A stretch of 64,000 nt of DNA, taken from assembly GCA_937927685.1 (NCBI GenBank), contig CALBSC010000077.1, positions 186,001-250,000 on the forward strand. The letters are read 5' to 3'. The position numbers were made by a program, and so were the translations under genes. The notes beneath the pieces were generated by a model, which saw only the letters and a list, made by a program, of their open reading frames with translations, did no database searches and had not been told where the DNA came from. This DNA comes from an uncultured Burkholderiales bacterium (GTDB taxonomy: Bacteria > Pseudomonadota > Gammaproteobacteria > Burkholderiales > Burkholderiaceae_C). Below are positions 58,898 to 64,000 of the stretch, in pieces. The stretch's first letter is position 1. Every line of letters starts with the position of its first letter.

Positions 58898-59797
58898 TCA
58901 GCGCAACGCCTGGCGCAGGTTCTCGCCGATGTCGGGGCGCTCGGCAAAGGGATCCGGCGGGTTGTGCCCGCTGACAATCGCATCCATGCGGTGCTGGACG
59001 TTGCCCAGCGCCTTGGGGTGGCTGTAGATGTAGAACTGGTCGTCCTCGATGGCCGTGAACACCTTGTGTGCCACCTCGGCTGCACTGACCTTGCCACTGC
59101 CCACCGCCTTGTCGCTCATGGCCTGACCAATCAGCTGGCTTTTGGTGGGGGCCTCGTTGCCATGCTGACTGGGCCGGTTGCGATGACTCTGGCTGATACC
59201 GGTGGGCACAAAGTACGGACACAGCACGCTGGCACTGACCTGGTCAGTCACCAGACGCAAATCCTGGTAGAGCGTTTCGGTCAGTGACACCACGGCATGC
59301 TTGCTCACGTTGTAGATACCCATGTTGGGCGGCGTGAGCAAACCGGCCATGCTGGCCGTGTTGACGATATGCCCCTGGTAGGACGGGTCATGACGCGCAG
59401 CGTCCAGCATCATGGGGGTGAACAGACGAACACCGTGGATGACACCCCAGAGGTTGACCCCCAGCACCCAGTTCCAGTCGTCAAGCGAGTTTTCCCAGAC
59501 CAGGCCGCCAGCCGCCACACCGGCGTTGTTGAAGACAAAGTGTGGCGCTCCAAATTCTTTGAGCACGTCGTGGGCGAGCTGCTGCATCTGGGACGCGTCG
59601 GACACGTCAACGCGGCGCGCCATGCACTGCGATGTCTGGGGCGACAACTCGGCCACGGCTCGGTCCAGGGCGTCTTGCTGGATGTCCAACAGCACCAGTC
59701 GCATGCCTCGTGAAGCGGCGATACGCGCGCACTCCAGTCCAAACCCGGAACCTGCCCCGGTCAGTACGGCCGTCTTGCCGGCAAATTGGGTGATCAT
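58898..59797 (-). CDS. SDR-family oxidoreductase
   Basis: A 299-residue short-chain dehydrogenase/reductase. The cofactor motif TGAGSGFG is at about 14-21 and the catalytic YNVSK at about 157-161, with the Ser in NTASMAG. Asp at the end of strand 2 (LLDIQQ) suggests NAD as cofactor. The C-terminal 70 residues are longer than in the shortest SDRs. It is 69 bases downstream of the MDR gene on the same strand. The substrate is unknown; context suggests lipid or hydroxyacyl metabolism. Confidence 0.9.
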   Translation of the reverse strand: MITQFAGKTAVLTGAGSGFGLECARIAASRGMRLVLLDIQQDALDRAVAELSPQTSQCMARRVDVSDASQMQQLAHDVLKEFGAPHFVFNNAGVAAGGLVWENSLDDWNWVLGVNLWGVIHGVRLFTPMMLDAARHDPSYQGHIVNTASMAGLLTPPNMGIYNVSKHAVVSLTETLYQDLRLVTDQVSASVLCPYFVPTGISQSHRNRPSQHGNEAPTKSQLIGQAMSDKAVGSGKVSAAEVAHKVFTAIEDDQFYIYSHPKALGNVQHRMDAIVSGHNPPDPFAERPDIGENLRQALR

Positions 59798-59866
59798 GTC
59801 ATCGTCCTCTGAGTGGGGTGGACCCGGATGCTCGCGCCTGGCCTCGCGGTGGCACCAGGTAGCGTG

Positions 59867-60889
59867 TCAAATCAGCTGGACCAGTTGCTTGCCGAAGTTG
59901 CGGCCCTTCAGCAAACCCAGGAAAGCTTCGGGAGCGCTGTCCAGCCCTTGCGCCACCGTCTCACGGGGACGGAATTTTCCACTGCCCACCAGTTGCCCCA
60001 ATTCCTGCAAGGCGGCTGGCCACACCTCCATGTGCTCACTCACGATGAAGCCCTCCACCTTCAGGCGGTTGACGAGGATGAGCGCCGGGTAGGCCATGGG
60101 CAAAGGCGCACCATCGTAGCCCGCGATCATGCCGCACACGGCAATGCGTGCGAACGCATTGGTCCGCAGCATGACGGCGTCCAGGACCTTGCCGCCGACG
60201 TTCTCAAAGTGTCCATCGATGCCCTGCGGGCAAGCGGTGTGCAAGGCGCGCGCGAGCGAGACGGCATCGGCGTGCTGTTTGTAGTCGATGCAGGCGTCAA
60301 AGCCCAGTTCCTTGACCACGTAATCACACTTGTCCTGCCCGCCGGCAATGCCCACCACACGACATCCCCGGGCCTTGGCCAGGGCGCCATAGGCACTGCC
60401 CACGGCACCGCTGGCGGCGCTCACGGTGACGGTGTCCCCGGCTTTGGGGGCGATGATCTGCGTCAAGCCGTAATAGGCCGTGACCCCGGGCATGCCCACT
60501 GCGCCCAGGTAGTGACTGCTGGGCACATGACGGGTATCGACTTTGCGAAGCAAACCCGGTGCGTGACCGTTCACCACGCTGTAGAGCTGCCAGCCTCCCA
60601 TGCCCACCACGGTTTCACCCGGGCGGAACTTATCGCAACGGCTTTCCACCACTTCTCCCACGGTGCCACCGATCATGACCTCACCCAGGGCCTGGGGTTG
60701 TGCGTAGCTCTTGGACTCATTCATGCGACCGCGCATGTACGGGTCCAGGCTGAGAAAGTGATGGCGAATGAGCACCTGCCCGTCCTCAAGGGACGGCAGG
60801 GTTTCCTCCACCAGACGGAAATTGTTGACGGTGGCCTCGCCCTGAGGCCGGTTGTCGAGAACGAATTTTCGGTTGAGGGTCATGGTCAT
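59867..60889 (-). CDS. Zinc-free MDR NADP-dependent oxidoreductase
   Basis: A 340-residue medium-chain reductase of the leukotriene B4 dehydrogenase/prostaglandin reductase-like branch (CurA, YncB relatives). LSLDPYMRGRMNE, VGMPGVTAYYGL, SAASGAVGSAYGALAKARG (NADP site) and YFENVGG-like GHFENVGGK are typical. It would reduce enone double bonds with NADPH. It begins with two ATG codons two residues apart. It lies 6 bases after the thioesterase gene. Confidence 0.92.
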   Translation of the reverse strand: MTMTLNRKFVLDNRPQGEATVNNFRLVEETLPSLEDGQVLIRHHFLSLDPYMRGRMNESKSYAQPQALGEVMIGGTVGEVVESRCDKFRPGETVVGMGGWQLYSVVNGHAPGLLRKVDTRHVPSSHYLGAVGMPGVTAYYGLTQIIAPKAGDTVTVSAASGAVGSAYGALAKARGCRVVGIAGGQDKCDYVVKELGFDACIDYKQHADAVSLARALHTACPQGIDGHFENVGGKVLDAVMLRTNAFARIAVCGMIAGYDGAPLPMAYPALILVNRLKVEGFIVSEHMEVWPAALQELGQLVGSGKFRPRETVAQGLDSAPEAFLGLLKGRNFGKQLVQLI

Positions 60890-60895
60890 GGGCTT

Positions 60896-61354
60896 TCAGT
60901 CAGTGGCAAGGGGGGCGGGTTGCGAGGGCGTCTCGCTGCCCGGGCGACGAGGAACGTAACGGAAGGTGCCCGTGGCATGCGCGCAGACCACGCCTTCAGC
61001 GTTGATCACACGCCCTTCCACGAAGGCCGTGCTGCGGGTGCGGTGCAACAGTTTGCCGCGCGTGATGAGCAAGCCCTTGGCGGGTTGCATGAAACTGGTT
61101 TTCATCTCGATGGTCACGATGCCTTCGGTTTTGTCGATGCTGCGCGCCGCGGTGGCCATCCCGATATCGAGCAGGGTCATGATGACACCGCCGTGGGCCA
61201 CTTCAAAGGAATTCATGTGTTCACGCCTGGGCGTGAAAGCCAGTTCGGACTCTCCCCCTTCAAACCAGTTCATCTGGACGCCAAGCAGGTCGATGAAGGG
61301 GATTTCCACGCCAAACGGCAGCGACGCGGTGCCAGCTTTCGGTGATTCATTCAT
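60896..61354 (-). CDS. PaaI-family acyl-CoA thioesterase
   Basis: A 152-residue hotdog-fold thioesterase. The core AHGGVIMTLLDIGMATAA and the strand IEMKTSFMQPAKG are family-typical. The acidic catalytic residue on the long helix is present (Asp in LLDIGMA). The tail from about 135 is Pro/Ser-rich. It sits 4 bases after the upstream SDR and 6 before the MDR gene, so all three are one transcription unit. The acyl specificity is unknown. Confidence 0.9.
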   Translation of the reverse strand: MNESPKAGTASLPFGVEIPFIDLLGVQMNWFEGGESELAFTPRREHMNSFEVAHGGVIMTLLDIGMATAARSIDKTEGIVTIEMKTSFMQPAKGLLITRGKLLHRTRSTAFVEGRVINAEGVVCAHATGTFRYVPRRPGSETPSQPAPLATD

Positions 61355-61358
61355 GACA

Positions 61359-62153
61359 TCAGCCTCCGGTGATGATGCTCACGCCGCCATCCACCGCCAG
61401 CCACTGACCGGTGATGTGCTTGCCCGCGTCCGAGGCAAACAGCACGCAGGCGCCCTTGAGATCCTCGTCGTCACCCAGACGTCCCAGCGGGGCGCCGGCC
61501 TTCAGCTTGTCTTCGCCCAGGACCTTGAGTGTGCCCACCGTCATCTTGCTCGGGAAAAATCCGGGACACAGGGCATTCACTCGGATGCCATAGGGCCCCC
61601 ACTCGGCAGCCAATGCGCGGGTGAAGTTCACGACGGCCCCCTTGGAGGTGTTGTAGGCGATGGTGTTCATGCCCTTCGGATTGCCGCCCAGCCCTGCGAT
61701 GGACGCAAGGTTGATGATGCTGCCACCGCGACGCGGAATCATCGAGTGCTTGCCGATGTATTGCGACAGCAGGAAATAGCCCCGGATGTTGAGGTTCATC
61801 ACCTTGTCCCAGGCGTCGAGCGGGTGGTCTTCGGCCGGGGCACCCCAGGCAGCTCCCGCGTTGTTCACCAGAATGTCGACGTTCCCCAGCCGTTGAATGC
61901 TCTGGGCACCCAGGCGGGCGATGTCTTCGGGTTGGCCGCAATCCGCAGCGATCCAGTCGGCGTCGATGCCGGCAGCTTTCAGTTCCGCGGCCGCCTGTTC
62001 CAGGTCAGAGGCTTTGCGGGAGGTGAGCAGCAGGCGGGCCCCGGCCTCGCCGAGGGCGTGCGCCAGTTGCAGGCCCAGACCGCGTGAACCGCCGGTGACC
62101 AGTGCGGTCTTGCCCGTCAGGTCAACGAGTTGTTGGAGGGTTCTTGTCATCAT
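61359..62153 (-). CDS. SDR-family oxidoreductase
   Basis: A 264-residue classical SDR. TGGSRGLG cofactor motif at about 19-26, NNAG, catalytic Ser in NLASIAG and YNTSK, and the C-terminal WLAVDGGVSI. Arg in LLTSRKASD after strand 2 favours NADP. A TTG start 15 bases upstream is less likely than the double ATG at 62153/62150. Located 56 bases after the acyl-CoA dehydrogenase gene on the same strand. The substrate is unknown. Confidence 0.9.
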   Translation of the reverse strand: MMTRTLQQLVDLTGKTALVTGGSRGLGLQLAHALGEAGARLLLTSRKASDLEQAAAELKAAGIDADWIAADCGQPEDIARLGAQSIQRLGNVDILVNNAGAAWGAPAEDHPLDAWDKVMNLNIRGYFLLSQYIGKHSMIPRRGGSIINLASIAGLGGNPKGMNTIAYNTSKGAVVNFTRALAAEWGPYGIRVNALCPGFFPSKMTVGTLKVLGEDKLKAGAPLGRLGDDEDLKGACVLFASDAGKHITGQWLAVDGGVSIITGG

Positions 62154-62209
62154 TTCAGCTTTCAGCAAGGGTCAGTCAGGTCACCGCGATGGTCGTCAGC
62201 GGGTTGGCT

Positions 62210-64000
62210 TCAAAAGGCGTCTTCCGGCATGTCGGCGCAGGTGGTGTCGCAGCGGGCGGCCACCTGAAGCCAGGCCCCGATCTTGGGCAACTCATAGTGG
62301 AAAAAGTACTGACAGGCTAGCATGCGACCGGTGTTGGCGTCCGACCGCGCGCGACTGGACAGCGCGACGTCCAGCCAGGTCCAGGCCAGGACCATGTGGC
62401 CAAACGCCTGCATGTAGGGGACGGCGTTGGCCAGTACCCTGGCAGGCTCGCTGTGCGACCAGGCCTCCTGGGTGGCCTGTTGCACCTGTTGCAGCGCGGT
62501 AGACAACTGGGGTGCCCACGAGGCCAGGCGCTCGTCACCCGAGCCGGCCGCACGCTGGAGGGTGTCCTGGATGCGCGTGGACAGGGCTCGCAGTCCGGCC
62601 CCCTGCTCCATCACCACCTTGCGGCCCAACAGATCCTGCGCCTGGATGCCGTGCGTGCCTTCGTGAATCATGTTGAGGCGGTTGTCGCGCCAGTACTGCT
62701 CCACCGGGAAATCACGGGTGTAGCCATAGCCACCGTGCACCTGGATGGCCAGGCTGTTGGCCTCCAGACACCATTCGCTGGGCCAGCTCTTGATGATGGG
62801 CGTGAGCACCTCCAGCAACAAGCGGGCCTCCCGGGCTTGCTCGGGCGTCCCGGTGTGTTGCTCATCGACCAGACGCGCGCCATACAAGGCCAGCGCCAGA
62901 GCGCCTTCGCCGTAGGATTTCTGCGCCAGCAGCATTCGCTTGATGTCGGCATGCTCGATGATGCGCACCTGGGGCCGCGTGGCATCCTTGCCTCCACTTC
63001 CGGGCAACCTGCCCTGGGGGCGCTGCCGGGCGTAGTCCAGGGAGGCGTAGTAGCCTGCCAGGCCCAGCAAGGTAGCCGCCATGCCAATGCTGATGCGGGC
63101 CTCGTTCATCATGTGGAACATGCAACGCAAGCCATCCCCCTCGGCACCCACTCGGTACCCAATGGCCCCTGCCCCCTGACCATCGAGCCCCGGTGCGCGC
63201 ACCGGATACCGGCCTTCTCCAAAATTCAACAAGGTGTTGACCGTGCCACGCCACCCGCATTTGTGGTTCAGCCCGGCCAGCGCCACATCATTGCGCTCAC
63301 CGGTGAGCTGGCCCTGGGCATTCACCAGCCGCTTGGGGACAATGAAGAGCGAGATACCGCGTGTGCCCGCGATCAGCTGACCATCCGGCCCTGGCACCTT
63401 GGCCAGCACCAGGTGCACGATGTTCTCGGTCAGTTCGTGGTCACCGGTGGAGATCCACATCTTGCTGCCGCGCAAGCGGTAGCGAGGACCCAAGGGATCG
63501 GCTCCGAAATCATCGCCATCCGGTGTGGCCCGGGTCGCAATATCGCTGAGTGACGAGCCGGCCTGGGGCTCGCTCAGGCACATGGTGCCGGCAAAGCGGC
63601 CGTTGAATTCGTTGTGCGCAAACACGGACCGTTGCGTCTCGGTGCCGTGCGCCATGAGCAGGTTGGCATTGCCCACGGTGAGCAAGTGGGCCCCCATGCT
63701 GACCGACGCACAGGAAAAAAACGCGTTGGCTGCCGACTCCACGGTGAAGGGCAACTGCATGCCACCCATGTCATAGTCCTGTGCGGCACTTAGCATGCCG
63801 CTGGCCACGTAGGCGTCGTGCGCCGCCTGGGTCGCCGCAGGAAGAATGACACGATCACCCTCAAACCGGGGTTCCTCCGTGTCGATGATCCGGTTGAACG
63901 GGGCAAATTTCTCGCGCGCGATCCGCTCGCAGGTATCGAGCACCGCGTCGTAGGTTTCCCGGTTGTGCTCGGAAAAACGCTCTCGCGAAGAGAGCGTTTG
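62210..64000 (-). CDS. Acyl-CoA dehydrogenase, N-terminal end outside window
   Basis: Flavin-dependent acyl-CoA dehydrogenase of the large (about 600-residue) DmdC-like group. The reading frame is open to the right edge, leaving 596 residues visible. The flavin/substrate strand FAGTMCLSEPQAGSSLSDI, the KMWISTGDHEL region and the C-terminal IQVHGGYGYTRDFPVEQYWR with HEGTHGIQAQDLLG are typical. The extra C-terminal helical domain (about the last 120 residues) marks this subfamily. Substrates range from fatty acyl-CoA to 3-methylmercaptopropionyl-CoA and cannot be told apart here. It heads the SDR-thioesterase-MDR group. Confidence 0.93.
   Translation of the reverse strand, partial: QTLSSRERFSEHNRETYDAVLDTCERIAREKFAPFNRIIDTEEPRFEGDRVILPAATQAAHDAYVASGMLSAAQDYDMGGMQLPFTVESAANAFFSCASVSMGAHLLTVGNANLLMAHGTETQRSVFAHNEFNGRFAGTMCLSEPQAGSSLSDIATRATPDGDDFGADPLGPRYRLRGSKMWISTGDHELTENIVHLVLAKVPGPDGQLIAGTRGISLFIVPKRLVNAQGQLTGERNDVALAGLNHKCGWRGTVNTLLNFGEGRYPVRAPGLDGQGAGAIGYRVGAEGDGLRCMFHMMNEARISIGMAATLLGLAGYYASLDYARQRPQGRLPGSGGKDATRPQVRIIEHADIKRMLLAQKSYGEGALALALYGARLVDEQHTGTPEQAREARLLLEVLTPIIKSWPSEWCLEANSLAIQVHGGYGYTRDFPVEQYWRDNRLNMIHEGTHGIQAQDLLGRKVVMEQGAGLRALSTRIQDTLQRAAGSGDERLASWAPQLSTALQQVQQATQEAWSHSEPARVLANAVPYMQAFGHMVLAWTWLDVALSSRARSDANTGRMLACQYFFHYELPKIGAWLQVAARCDTTCADMPEDAF

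Noticed and set aside
59813..61345. 510-codon open frame opposite the MDR and thioesterase genes
   Set aside because: Crosses two conserved genes and their gap on the other strand; no motifs.

Overview
The window is about 62-63% GC by eye, densely coded on both strands, and reads as a chromosomal segment of a betaproteobacterium, most likely Burkholderiales of the Comamonadaceae type. The main reasons are the gene sets pepA-holC, rimP-nusA-infB-rbfA-truB-typA, smpB/ratA-rnfH-guaB-guaA and mltG-tmk-holB-tatD, and the protein sequences in them. The genus cannot be fixed from the sequence alone. No phage, integrase, transposase or CRISPR array was found.

Layout. 1-3.4 kb: the end of pepA, then holC, an orphan branched-chain amino acid binding protein and a CBS-pair protein. 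3.4-5.7 kb: a phosphoribosyltransferase overlapping a GroEL paralog whose ATPase Asp52 is Ser and whose GGM tail is missing. 5.8-7.6 kb: an IlvD/Edd-family sugar-acid dehydratase. 7.8-12.8 kb: a cobalamin riboswitch followed by the B12 uptake operon btuB-btuF-btuC-btuD. 12.9-20.1 kb: an accessory-looking stretch with AT-richer gaps. It holds an unknown lipoprotein, an unknown 1214-residue protein built around a tandem repeat, a LysR regulator and a Crp-type regulator, and it ends at tRNA-Ser(GGA). 20.4-23.6 kb: a large PLP amino-acid decarboxylase and fabI. 23.6-29.2 kb: a yejABEF-type peptide importer. 29.2-37.6 kb: the translation/transcription operon rimP-nusA-infB-rbfA-truB-typA, preceded by a promoter-plus-terminator leader. 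37.7-41.0 kb: an EamA exporter, a 3-hydroxyisobutyryl-CoA hydrolase-like enzyme, smpB, ratA and rnfH. 41.2-44.3 kb: guaB and guaA, separated by an intrinsic terminator. 44.5-48.6 kb: a Tat-exported amidohydrolase, paiB, a TadA-haloalkane dehalogenase fusion and an LD-carboxypeptidase. 48.7-52.9 kb: mltG-tmk-holB-tatD-ankyrin protein, all on the minus strand. 52.9-55.3 kb: ygfZ, an HSL-type esterase and a GNAT protein. 55.3-64 kb, minus strand: an acyl-CoA dehydrogenase (cut by the window edge), two SDRs, a PaaI thioesterase, an MDR reductase, tex and a patatin-like hydrolase.

How the genes work together. Most of the window is housekeeping: protein synthesis, GMP synthesis, DNA polymerase III subunits, dTMP synthesis and fatty-acid synthesis. 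Nutrient capture is represented by vitamin B12 under riboswitch control and by peptide import. A lipid/acyl-CoA catabolic group sits at the right end. The least explained parts are the repeat protein at 14.5-18.1 kb, the divergent chaperonin with its phosphoribosyltransferase partner, and the in-frame TadA-dehalogenase fusion.
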